From Sergeia podlipaevii (taxonomy: Eukaryota > Euglenozoa > Kinetoplastea > Trypanosomatida > Trypanosomatidae), in NCBI GenBank assembly GCA_030849805.1, contig JASANZ010002220.1:1-64000 (forward strand): DNA of 64,000 nucleotides. Direction: 5' to 3'. The translations under genes and the position numbers were made by a program. Positions 9,911 to 18,983 of this stretch are shown one piece after another (the first letter of the stretch is position 1; every line of letters starts with the position of its first letter). The notes under the pieces were generated by a model. It ran no database searches. It saw nothing but the letters and a program-made list of their open reading frames with translations, and was not told where the DNA came from.

Positions 9911-12900
9911 TCACTCCCTAAGTGAAAGCACACGCGGCGACACCCGTTCGGTCCACGATGCACGGTGCATGTCAGCTGCAGGCGCCAAGATGAGCGGGTC
10001 TCGCGCTTCCTTCAGATTCTCAGAGAACTCAAGCGCGCTACGCCTTACAATCACCATCTCTGGCTTTATGTTGCGCACTATTAGTTGATCAACGCTTCGC
10101 ACACGAGAGCACGCCACGTAGATCAAGTGCGGACACTCGAAGAAGCGTTCGCAGTCGAGCACTACTGTTCCCTGCAGTGTTAGTCCCTGAACTTTGTGAA
10201 CCGTGAAAGCGTACCCCAACTGCAAGGGGAGCATGTGCACCTCATGACCATAGTAGTAAGACTGCGGAGAGCCGCCCAGCATGATAGAGACGGGAGGTAT
10301 CTGCACCACCTCATCTGTCAAAAGCCGCACAACAGGAAGCTGCTTAAAATAGTTTTGCCTCAGGACGCGATCGTACGTGGTGTGGCTGGAGGCCTCCTGC
10401 CGGCGTGGGAACAAGTCTGGGTCTGGCGCGGAAAAGCCCTCAACAACGCCAACGCTGCCGTTGGAGACGGTGCGGGATAAGTTGCGGTTGACCATCACGC
10501 GGCAGCCCGGCTTGAGGCGCAAGGGGGCTAGAATATCCGTTACAGATCCGTACTTGGCGTCGGCGATGTCAAGCGCAATGCTGTTAGGAAGCAAACTCGC
10601 AGGTTCCACCTGCAGAATAGCTGCTAGCCGCCCGCCAAGCCGCTGCGCAATCTTGTCTGCTATCGTTCTTTCCCACAGCTCCTTCTGGATTGCCACTGCT
10701 CCTGCTGCAGCCTTAGCGGCGGCGTGGGCAGGCGCTGCTGCATCACCTGAGGGATGCTGCTCCTCCTCTGTTATCGTGACCGCTGCTGCTGCCAAAGAAG
10801 AGGTGTCTCGGTGCCGCAGACGCACCATAATGGACGGCACGGCACTGCGCGTTGGCATGACAACACAGTCGAGATTCGAGATGAGCCCCGCCGCTGGACA
10901 CGCGTGGGCAACTTCCTCCTGAATGATAGATACCACCTCGTGCCGAGACAGTGAGACACCTGTGATGCCATCGCCAGCGCTAGTGCCGGCATCCTTTGCG
11001 GTATGTGTAGGCGGCAGCTCAATGAGGGCGGTGGAGGTGAAGCGACCCACCAGCTGCAAGGGCCCATTTTCTGGGGCATACAGCGACTCTTCCGTCGGAA
11101 GGCGCGAGAGCATCTCGTCATTGAGTGACTTCGCCTCTCTGCGACGAGGGAATATGTACGTGATCTGCTGCGCGTCCTCAGGTACGGGGCGGTCCAGTGT
11201 GGAGATGAGTTCTGAATCAAACACGCCGCGGCGGAGATGGTTAAGAAAGTGCAAAAAGGGATCATCCTGCGCGTGCCGCATGGGTGTGACAAGTTTCAGT
11301 GGAATGAGTTCTGTAAATGCCGCGCTCGCGTACACAGGCAGACACTCTGAGGCCGTATCATTAGAGAGCTGCAGGAAGTCCCCGCAGACCACCACTTGTA
11401 AGCCACCGAAGGGGCGGCTGTCCATGCGGGCTAGACGTGCCTCAATGTCAAACGCATCGAAGAGCTGCGCGTCAAGAAGAGAGACTTCGTCGATGATGGC
11501 CACGTCCACCGACCGCATTGCGTTTGTGTCCCAGCGGCGTGAACTGCTCATGGTGATCTTGCTGGCGTCAATAGGGGCATTGAATGCACGATGGAAAGTG
11601 CAGCCACCCAGCTGTACGGCGGCAACCCCAGTGGTGGCCGTTATCGCCACCCGCAGTCCCATCTGCGTGAGCTCGCGGTAGATCACTTTGAGAAGGACCG
11701 TCTTGCCAGTGCCGGCGCTGCCGCCCACGTACAAACTGTAGCCTCGCTTCGCTAGCTGAGCGGCGTTGGCTTGGTCTGGAGTAAGCACGGTATCTGCTAT
11801 GCTAGGGTCTGGGGTAGAGTCCAGCTTGGACGGCATGTAGGTGCTGGCCAAGTCAGTGTATCTGCGCTCCACTTCACTGTTCATGATGGAAAGGACGTCG
11901 TCGTGGCGAATGAGGTCCGACAGCTCTTGCCTCCACGGAACTAGACGTCCCTGGCCAGTATAGAGTGGCTGCAAAAGGGAGGTAATCACACGCTCAGTCG
12001 ATATCTCGCAAGTTTCCTTCTCTTCTCTCTCCGCGTCCGCTCCATCATCACCTGACGCCTTAATGGAGTCGCGCGCGCCGCCTTGGCACCCCTTCTTCTT
12101 CTTCATCGTGCTGGAAGGAGACTTTTGCAACCGCTTTAGAGCTGCATGAAAGCTCCTGAAGTATTCCTGCGGAGACCACGCAATGTGTAGCGGGTTGCTC
12201 GTACTGCGCACAAACCCGAGGCGAAAGAGCGAGCGAGCACACGGGGAGTGTATGGATATTACCCTGCCGTTGAATGGATTGACAAAGGAGGTTTGAAAAA
12301 GTGATGCATAAATCGCATTGGAGCCCTTAGTGCGCGTGGTGATAACACCTTCATTGATTTTGCCTCCAAGCGTTTCCTCGACAGCTTTGGGCGATCTGGC
12401 GGTCGGAGAGCCTGGATGAAATGCCAGCCCCATCCGCGGCGACGGCGGCAAAGAAGAGGAAGAGGAAGAGAAGGGCGCCGCGTCTCCCTCCGATGCCCCA
12501 AACTGCTTCACAGGCGCGTCGCCGTGATTAAAAATGGTGGCTTGTGGCAAGAACCGACGTAGCACATTGAGAGAGATGGACGTGCCGCTGCCATCCGCCG
12601 CTGCAGCCACCTTGCGTGTGAGTGCCTCGTCTGTTTTCAATTTTCGCGCTTGGTTCCTTCTGCCACGTTTCCTAGTCCTGAGTGCCTGCATTGCGGTGCA
12701 TGCTCGCAGATCTGTGCGTTTGCCAGCATGTGCTTCTTTACTTTGCTGTGTGGGTGATGCACTTGATTTCTTCTGACCTTTCTGTCGTTGCTTCTTCCGC
12801 ATGCCTCCGCTGTGGGTTTGAGGGTCAATTTCATCTATGGATGGGGGCGTCATGACGGCCTCATGTGCCTTGTCATCCACGGATGTATTTACCAAAGACT

Positions 12901-13087
12901 GGACTTGAGAAATGAGTGGTGGTGCAGCCGCTGCTGCAAGACTCACCTTCTCTTGCAAAGCAAGCCTCGACTGAGTGCTATTTCTGCTGCTGCTGTTGCT
13001 GGCAAAACGACATGTGCACATGTTGTGCGCCACCGTGTGAGAGACAGCTGAGCTGATCAAAGTGAGTGACCAACATCGTCTCAGCAT
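9911..13087 (-). CDS. PIF1: PIF1-family DNA helicase, probable mitochondrial form
   Basis: A 1058-residue superfamily 1B helicase (5'-3', ATP-dependent). Walker A GGSAGTGKT is near 453-461, Walker B IIDEVSLLD near 527-535, GDFLQL near 569, GYAFTVHKVQGLTL near 957, and the C-terminal motif YVACSRVRSVDQL follows. The N-terminus MLRRCWSLTLISSAVSH is basic and hydroxylated, like a kinetoplastid mitochondrial presequence; the next 350 residues are low-complexity. Trypanosomatids carry several PIF1 paralogues, most of them mitochondrial and acting on kinetoplast DNA; I cannot say which paralogue this is. The initiator ATG lies inside a long polypyrimidine-AG context, so alternative splicing could start translation at Met23 instead. 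Confidence 0.9.
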   Translation of the reverse strand: MLRRCWSLTLISSAVSHTVAHNMCTCRFASNSSSRNSTQSRLALQEKVSLAAAAAPPLISQVQSLVNTSVDDKAHEAVMTPPSIDEIDPQTHSGGMRKKQRQKGQKKSSASPTQQSKEAHAGKRTDLRACTAMQALRTRKRGRRNQARKLKTDEALTRKVAAAADGSGTSISLNVLRRFLPQATIFNHGDAPVKQFGASEGDAAPFSSSSSSLPPSPRMGLAFHPGSPTARSPKAVEETLGGKINEGVITTRTKGSNAIYASLFQTSFVNPFNGRVISIHSPCARSLFRLGFVRSTSNPLHIAWSPQEYFRSFHAALKRLQKSPSSTMKKKKGCQGGARDSIKASGDDGADAEREEKETCEISTERVITSLLQPLYTGQGRLVPWRQELSDLIRHDDVLSIMNSEVERRYTDLASTYMPSKLDSTPDPSIADTVLTPDQANAAQLAKRGYSLYVGGSAGTGKTVLLKVIYRELTQMGLRVAITATTGVAAVQLGGCTFHRAFNAPIDASKITMSSSRRWDTNAMRSVDVAIIDEVSLLDAQLFDAFDIEARLARMDSRPFGGLQVVVCGDFLQLSNDTASECLPVYASAAFTELIPLKLVTPMRHAQDDPFLHFLNHLRRGVFDSELISTLDRPVPEDAQQITYIFPRRREAKSLNDEMLSRLPTEESLYAPENGPLQLVGRFTSTALIELPPTHTAKDAGTSAGDGITGVSLSRHEVVSIIQEEVAHACPAAGLISNLDCVVMPTRSAVPSIMVRLRHRDTSSLAAAAVTITEEEQHPSGDAAAPAHAAAKAAAGAVAIQKELWERTIADKIAQRLGGRLAAILQVEPASLLPNSIALDIADAKYGSVTDILAPLRLKPGCRVMVNRNLSRTVSNGSVGVVEGFSAPDPDLFPRRQEASSHTTYDRVLRQNYFKQLPVVRLLTDEVVQIPPVSIMLGGSPQSYYYGHEVHMLPLQLGYAFTVHKVQGLTLQGTVVLDCERFFECPHLIYVACSRVRSVDQLIVRNIKPEMVIVRRSALEFSENLKEARDPLILAPAADMHRASWTERVSPRVLSLRE

Positions 13088-13155
13088 TCAAAAAAAAAAA
13101 AGTGATAGAATTGTGAAAGAGAAATAAAAGAGAAGAAAAAAAATGTGTGATTTCT
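13080..13155 (-). promoter_or_regulatory. PIF1 polypyrimidine tract with two candidate SL acceptors
   Basis: Minus-strand positions 13145 down to 13088 are almost pure T/C. The only AG dinucleotides around this tract are TTACAG upstream (AG at 13155-13154) and GCTGAG downstream (AG at 13081-13080). The downstream one falls in codons 2-3 of PIF1. Use of the upstream AG gives a 66-base leader; use of the downstream AG removes the first ATG. Confidence 0.55.
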
Positions 13156-13610
13156 GTAAGATAACTTATATATTCAAGTGAGTCAATGACCAATAAAAGT
13201 TACGTGTGTGTACGCTCTTCCTCAGCCTTTTAAAATGTAAAAAAAAACAAGCATCTAAAGCAGGTATGCAATGAGATATAAAAGGGGGAGAAGATGAAGT
13301 AGAAAGAAATAGTTTTGAAAAAATAGATGGGATGCCAGTGAAGAAGAGTGATCTCATAGTCACCAAAGCGTTCGCTATCTACTCAGAAGACGATACAATG
13401 CTAAAGTTGAAGTTTTGTATTTTCATATTAGTAATCTTGCGCGACGCACCACAATGTATCAAACCGAGATAACACATTTAGCGTATTGTATGGATAGAGG
13501 AATGTAGGATCTGGGTGAGTGGGAGTATCCATCCGCTATCCATTCACTAGACAAAAAAGGGACCCAAAGAAAAGTAAGTAGATGACGCTGTCTTTCCTCC
13601 CCTCCCCATC
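13088..13610. other. intergenic spacer (R3H protein 3' UTR to PIF1 5' leader)
   Basis: Contains the PIF1 polypyrimidine tract. The segment at about 13360-13550 is not low-complexity, but it has no long open frame and no recognisable RNA gene. Confidence 0.6.
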
Positions 13611-15506
13611 TCACGAGGAATCACCAGATGCGCAGGCAATGGCACAGTCCAGACTACTCGCCACATACACGTGTGCGGCCCCATGCTTGTTCTGCATCTC
13701 TTCCAGGGCTCCTCGCTGCAGCAGCAGATCTGGCGTCGTGGATACAGATACATAGGGCCGAAGTTGGCAGATAGCAGTGGTGCCAGTGCCATACACAGAG
13801 ACGTTGAGGAAAGCCAAGGCAATGTGCTGCATCGCCACAGTTGCATCCACTTCCTTGGCAATACGCTCCGCCTCGCCTGTGTTGCCCTCAGCAACCGTGG
13901 GGCCTGAGGAGGCAGAGGATGACACAAAGACTTTCGCCAGCATCTCATCTAGAAGGGAGGCAAGGCTGACGTTTTTGCGAGTGTCGTCGCGCAGCACCAC
14001 ATAAAGCGGAGCAGTTGAAAAAGCGTCCGCAACGGCGGCGTCGTCATTGTCTTCGTCGCTGCTGCCGACGGCAGTACTGACATCCTCCCGGGTTTGCTTC
14101 TTGCGTGCCGGCTGCTGGCTCTCTTCTCCCTCTGCGGCGTTATCACTTGACGGCTTGTTCCGTTGGAGAGGGGCCGTCTCATAGCGCTTGAAAATGCGCA
14201 GGTCGTTGAGATCCTTAAAATCGATGCAGAACACGCCCCTTTCGTGCACACGTGGGGCAGGCTGCGCTGCAAAGTGCCGTAGCCAATTCACATCCTCTGG
14301 CGAGAGGTCATTCATGGCTGCCATGTCGACGAAGTCGTCCGCAGTGATGGAGGCATCGTCCTCGAGCTCAATCTCGGGTGGAGTGTCCGTGACTGCGTTG
14401 TCCTCGCGGCCCCGCTTGCCAGGACCGACACCATCGAGCCCTTTCATCACTCCCCCGGCTGTCGATGAGGACGAGGGAACGGAGGGCGCTTGGGTTTCTT
14501 CAAGACTCCAAATGGTCTGCTTGGTGCATCGAGCGCAGTACTTGCTGCAGCTCCACTCACTGATCGCGTAGTCCACACTTGCCACCGCACCGCACCCACG
14601 ACAGCGCTCGCTGTACTCCACACCTGCGGTCTTGCTGCTGACCGCGCCGGGAGCCACGCTAGACTTGCTGGCGGCTTGGTAGCCTGCGCGAGCACTTGCC
14701 GCTGCTGCCGCCTCCCGTGCTGCTGCATACGTGTTCAGAGGAGAGGGGGGAGGTAAAGGGGCTACGCTATCGCTACCATCTCCCCTGCTGCCTGAGCTGC
14801 TGTAGAACGCCTGAGGGTTGCCAGTAGGGTACTCGCCATCATTTTGATTGTCGCGCTCGCCACCTTCAAGTGCGAGCAGCTCCTCTTGTGTATAACCAAT
14901 CTCCGTGGCGTGGCGGTACTCGTCGGTTGCTCTTTGCAGCCGCTGCAGCTTCTTCAAGGCGTCCTCGTCGTAGCTGCCCACTTCACCTTGAGCGAGCTGG
15001 CTTGGGTCCACAGCTCTGACGCGGCGCAGGTGGTAGCGGGACTCCTTCTTATCCGCCTGGGAGAGAATATCGTCCAGATCCACCAAATCTACCGCGTTCT
15101 CCTTTTGAAAAAAAAGTGCGTCCTTGCGTAGCTGCAGCACGCGGTTCCCCTTTTCTCCCGTGGAGGTGTGGCTCAGATTGCACTTCTCAGCGAGTGTGTG
15201 CAGCATGACGCGGCCGTAGTTACTAACGTCTGGCACCTCAAGCGTTATTTTCGTGCGGTCATTGATGAACTTCTTGAATAGAGGGTAGTAAGTCTCAAGA
15301 AAGGCTCGCTTGTTATCTCTAGGGTCGAGGGCATTGCTGGATGCCGTTGGTTGGAGAGAGCGAGTGTACTGTAGCGCACTACTTGCGTTGGCAAGGCCTC
15401 CGCTGCGGTTCGTGTGTGCAGCCAAAGCATCAGGGTTAGCTTTGCGAGCGTTGATAGACTTCTTTGCCTGCTCCAGCATGCGCTTCATATCATCACGCGA
15501 GCTCAT
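13611..15506 (-). CDS. R3H-domain protein with Cys-rich zinc-binding motif
   Basis: A 631-residue protein. Residues about 73-129 match an R3H fold, with GRVMLHTLAEKCNLSHTS followed by a basic strand; R3H domains bind single-stranded nucleic acid. Near residue 300, ERCRGCGAV then WSCSKYCARC gives a CxxC...CxxxCxxC set that probably binds zinc. The middle and C-terminus are acidic or low-complexity, with a final hydrophobic segment (ALAFLNVSVYGTGTTA). An RNA-binding regulator is plausible in an organism that relies on post-transcriptional control, but that is inference. The ATG at 15506 is preceded by a G-rich leader (AAGGGGGGAGGGCAG on the minus strand). Confidence 0.75.
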   Translation of the reverse strand: MSSRDDMKRMLEQAKKSINARKANPDALAAHTNRSGGLANASSALQYTRSLQPTASSNALDPRDNKRAFLETYYPLFKKFINDRTKITLEVPDVSNYGRVMLHTLAEKCNLSHTSTGEKGNRVLQLRKDALFFQKENAVDLVDLDDILSQADKKESRYHLRRVRAVDPSQLAQGEVGSYDEDALKKLQRLQRATDEYRHATEIGYTQEELLALEGGERDNQNDGEYPTGNPQAFYSSSGSRGDGSDSVAPLPPPSPLNTYAAAREAAAAASARAGYQAASKSSVAPGAVSSKTAGVEYSERCRGCGAVASVDYAISEWSCSKYCARCTKQTIWSLEETQAPSVPSSSSTAGGVMKGLDGVGPGKRGREDNAVTDTPPEIELEDDASITADDFVDMAAMNDLSPEDVNWLRHFAAQPAPRVHERGVFCIDFKDLNDLRIFKRYETAPLQRNKPSSDNAAEGEESQQPARKKQTREDVSTAVGSSDEDNDDAAVADAFSTAPLYVVLRDDTRKNVSLASLLDEMLAKVFVSSSASSGPTVAEGNTGEAERIAKEVDATVAMQHIALAFLNVSVYGTGTTAICQLRPYVSVSTTPDLLLQRGALEEMQNKHGAAHVYVASSLDCAIACASGDSS

Positions 15507-17099
15507 GTGTGTGTGTACTGCCCTCCCCCCTTCCTAAAGTTAAACTAAAATTGTTGTTATTTTCTTATCTGCCTCTCTCTCAACCACTGATGATACACAA
15601 GTATGAAGCTGCTTATTGAGTGTATATGTGTGTGTGTCGCTTCTGTCCACACCTGCTCACACCTATCCTCCGCGGTACGCTCTCTTTTTTTCCTAAGAAA
15701 GTATATATGAATAAAATAGAGGTTGGAGGGAAAAGAAAAAAAATAGAGAGATCATATTCTGTGCTTTCAGGCGATTATAGTTACAGAGGAGGCTGGAGAC
15801 CAATGTGTGCTACAGCTAATGTATTCAGCTTGACAGAACAACAACAAAAAATGGTTACTGAGCTACTTCTTTTTCCAAATGCAGTGTAAATGTGTGAGCA
15901 CAGAATAGCTTGCTGAGCGCCAATCATACAATCTGTCTACAAGGGAAAAAAAGAAAAGAGAGAGCAACCAAATACAAATGCTTTCATATAAATGGGAGCA
16001 TTGCCGTCGTTCACGACATAACAACGTGTTCACAAACATGGTAAGGCAATGTGGTGCTAGAGAAGAGAGATTATGTGCGTGTCTTAAATAATAATAAAAA
16101 AAGCACAAGTTCGCTCTATCAAAGGAAAAGTTAAATGCCTCCATCTTGCGCTCCTCTCTTTTCACCCTACGCTGGCATACACACACACACACACACACAC
16201 AAATATGAACCTTTGTATGAACAGATTCATTTCACGCGCTAAGCTAATACGTATTTTTTTTAAGTTTTGAAAAAAAAAAAAAAAATCCCGGTCCACTTCA
16301 TGGTTATTTACGCTTTGTAAGTCGTGTTGAGTGCCACACATGATAAACGTATCGTTGAGCAACTGTAAAGAAACAACAACAACAACCAAAAATAAAATAA
16401 GAAAATAAGAAAATGTTTCTGCATATATGTAGTTAGTCTCTATATATACCGTGAGAAATACATGCCACACATATAGAGACTATGTGGCAGTTGCACAACA
16501 ATCCAGCGCAACGTACAGAAAAGCAACAACAACAACAACATTTTTTTTTTAAAGAAAAGAAACGCATTCCGGTGTTCGGGGAAAAGATAATCATAAAAGA
16601 AAGAAACTAAAATAGCAATTTTGTGTGTATACAAACGCACCTGCACCTATATATGCGGAAGTAGGAGATGCAATATAAAAAGTCTACAACCAGCATATAT
16701 GCATGTATATATATAGAGAGAGAGACCTGCGCATACGCATTTTTCTAGTCCAACACATCTTCATCCACAAATGAAAAAAAGGAGGAGGCACAGACTTATT
16801 GCCTCCCTCCGCAACACTCCCCTCCCACACACACACACACACACACGCATACAGACGTACATGATGTATACACGTGCATAACACCACTTCAATAGACACA
16901 CATTCACGATGTCAAGAAGAAACCACATAAAAATAAATGTGTATCTTTGTTTCCCCCTCTCATCACTATTCATTTATGATCCTACCACTCTTTCCTTCAG
17001 CTCTTCTTCGCATCGGTAAGTTAAGACAAAAGCACTTACTCATGCGTGCTCTGCTCTTCGTTTTATATATATCTTTCTTCGGCTCTTCCTTTTTTCTTT
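15507..17099. other. intergenic spacer (acyl-CoA dehydrogenase 3' UTR to R3H 5' leader)
   Basis: Low-complexity sequence with (AC)n tracts at 16178-16200 and about 16828-16847 and long A-runs. The small minus-strand open frames at 15863-16973 are Val/Cys/Phe/Leu repeats encoded by microsatellites. No gene seen. Confidence 0.6.
16178..16200. repeat. (AC)n microsatellite
   Basis: Eleven or so AC units on the plus strand in the acyl-CoA dehydrogenase to R3H spacer. Confidence 0.95.
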
Positions 17100-18983
17100 T
17101 TAAAGATCCCAGTTCTCAACGGTGTAGTTGCACATCTTGGGTGGGGCCAGCATCATCTGGTAGTGAGCCTCAGAACGCGGCACGAAGCGCTCAAACACAA
17201 ACTCGCAAGTATCCATCTTGGCCTGGTAGAAACCATCAGGGTCCTGGCCAGCTGCAATCTTCTTCTGAGCCGCCTCAGCCATGCGCAGCCAGTAGTAGGC
17301 CATAGTCATGTAACCAGAGTACATGAGGAAGTCCTCTGAGGCAGCACCAGCGACATCCTTGTTGCTGTTCGCCGCAAGTGCGATCTTAACGGTGGCCATT
17401 CGCCACCGCTTCTGCATGAGCCACAGCTGACGGGCGTGGCTGCCGATCTGGCCGCGAGCCATGAGGTGGGGACGCACGAGGGCATTGATGCGCTCGCCAA
17501 AGCGCTTGGCCTGGTTGCCGCCCTTGGTGCTGAGCACCTTGCGACCAATGAAGTCGAGGGCCTGCACACCAGTGGTACCCTCGTAGAGAGTAGCAATACG
17601 CGCATCACGCACAATCTGCTCCATGCCGTTGCCCTTGATGTAGCCATGACCACCCCACACCTGAAGACCCTTAGAGGCGGCCTCGCAGCCCCACTCCGTC
17701 AAGCATGCCTTGGCAATGGGAGTGTAGAAGCCAATCTCGTGCTCAAGCTCATCTACCACCTTCGGGTCCGTGGTGGCCGACTGGAGGTCCAGCATACGGG
17801 CTATATCAACCAATAGCGCGCGACCGCCCTCGGCGACGGCTTTGGCAATCAAGATATTCAGACGCACGTTCGCGTGGTAGAGAATAAGATCGTTCGGTTT
17901 CTCAGGGCTCTTGGTGCCGCTCAAGCTTCGCATAGAACCGCGCTCGCGAGCGTACCTAAGTGCGTTCTGAAAGGCAAGCTCGGCGTGGGCCACACCCTGC
18001 AGGGCACATCCCATACGGGCTGTGTTCATAAACGTGAACATCTCCTTAATGCCGCTGCTGGGCTCGCCAATAAGATAGCCAATAGAGTTGTCGAAGGTGA
18101 GCTGGGAAGTGGCACTGCTCTTGATGCCCATCTTGTGCTCAATGCGGTCGCAGATGACGTTCTTCTCCTTGGCGAGGGTGCCGTCCTCCTTGACGAGGTT
18201 GCGGGGCACGAGGAAGAGGGAGAGGCCCTTGGTGGTTGGGATGGACCCAGGCAGACGGGCCAGCACTACGTGGATGATGTTGTCCGTCAAATCGTGATCA
18301 CCAGCAGAGATGAAGATCTTCGTGCCACTGATCTTGTACGTGCCATCGCCATTAGGCTCTGCGCGGGTCTTGACCTGGGCGAGATCTGTACCGCACTGGG
18401 GCTCGGTGAGGCACATGGTGCCAGACCACTCGCCGCTGACGAGGGGGGGAAGGTACTTGTCCTTGAGCTCCTCGCTAGCCCAGGTCTGAATGGTACGGCA
18501 GGCGCCAAGAGAGAGGCCGGGGTACATGCCGAACGACCAGTTGGCTGTGCCAGTAATCTCGCGAGTGGTAAAGCCCACTGAGGGAGGCAGAGCCTGGCCG
18601 CCGTACTTCTCCGGTTCGTTGATGCTAACCCATCCGCCCTCGACAAAGGCCTTGTAGGCCTCCTTGTATCCCTTGGGGGTGGTTACGTTGCCCTTGTCAA
18701 AAATGCAACCGACATCATCGCCGGGCTCGTAGAGAGGGAAGAGAGTCTGTGTAGCGAGCTTGGAGCTCTCCTCGAAGAACGTGTCCATGAGGTCTTTTGT
18801 GACTGGATCGCTGGAGCTCTTGAGCTTGCCATAGTGGCCGTACATGTCAAAGACGTCCTCATAGAGGAACTGGTAGTCTCGGATGCGAGGCTTGAAGGTG
18901 AGGGCACGGCTGCTGGCGAGCACGGCAGCGGTGCTGAGCACCGTATTGCGGGTAGTGGCAGAGACACAGGCGCGGCGAAACAT
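17100..18983 (-). CDS. acyl-CoA dehydrogenase, mitochondrial (DmdC/long C-terminal type)
   Basis: A 627-residue FAD flavoenzyme that oxidises an acyl-CoA to the 2-enoyl-CoA and passes electrons to ETF. Visible motifs are CLTEPQCGTDLAQVKT (flavin/substrate loop), GTKIFISAGDHD, and YEGTTGVQALDFIGRK near 464-478, whose glutamate is the likely catalytic base. It has the extra C-terminal helical domain (about 480-627) of the larger acyl-CoA dehydrogenases related to 3-methylmercaptopropionyl-CoA dehydrogenase. The N-terminus MFRRACVSATTRNTVLSTA is a typical mitochondrial presequence. A clean SL acceptor 33 bases upstream supports the start. The substrate cannot be read from sequence; straight-chain beta-oxidation is one option. 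Confidence 0.92.
   Translation of the reverse strand: MFRRACVSATTRNTVLSTAAVLASSRALTFKPRIRDYQFLYEDVFDMYGHYGKLKSSSDPVTKDLMDTFFEESSKLATQTLFPLYEPGDDVGCIFDKGNVTTPKGYKEAYKAFVEGGWVSINEPEKYGGQALPPSVGFTTREITGTANWSFGMYPGLSLGACRTIQTWASEELKDKYLPPLVSGEWSGTMCLTEPQCGTDLAQVKTRAEPNGDGTYKISGTKIFISAGDHDLTDNIIHVVLARLPGSIPTTKGLSLFLVPRNLVKEDGTLAKEKNVICDRIEHKMGIKSSATSQLTFDNSIGYLIGEPSSGIKEMFTFMNTARMGCALQGVAHAELAFQNALRYARERGSMRSLSGTKSPEKPNDLILYHANVRLNILIAKAVAEGGRALLVDIARMLDLQSATTDPKVVDELEHEIGFYTPIAKACLTEWGCEAASKGLQVWGGHGYIKGNGMEQIVRDARIATLYEGTTGVQALDFIGRKVLSTKGGNQAKRFGERINALVRPHLMARGQIGSHARQLWLMQKRWRMATVKIALAANSNKDVAGAASEDFLMYSGYMTMAYYWLRMAEAAQKKIAAGQDPDGFYQAKMDTCEFVFERFVPRSEAHYQMMLAPPKMCNYTVENWDL

Noticed and set aside
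16162..16973. Minus-strand frames rich in Val, Cys and Phe near 16 kb
   Set aside because: Generated by (AC)n and A-run repeats in a 3' UTR; no start context or homology.
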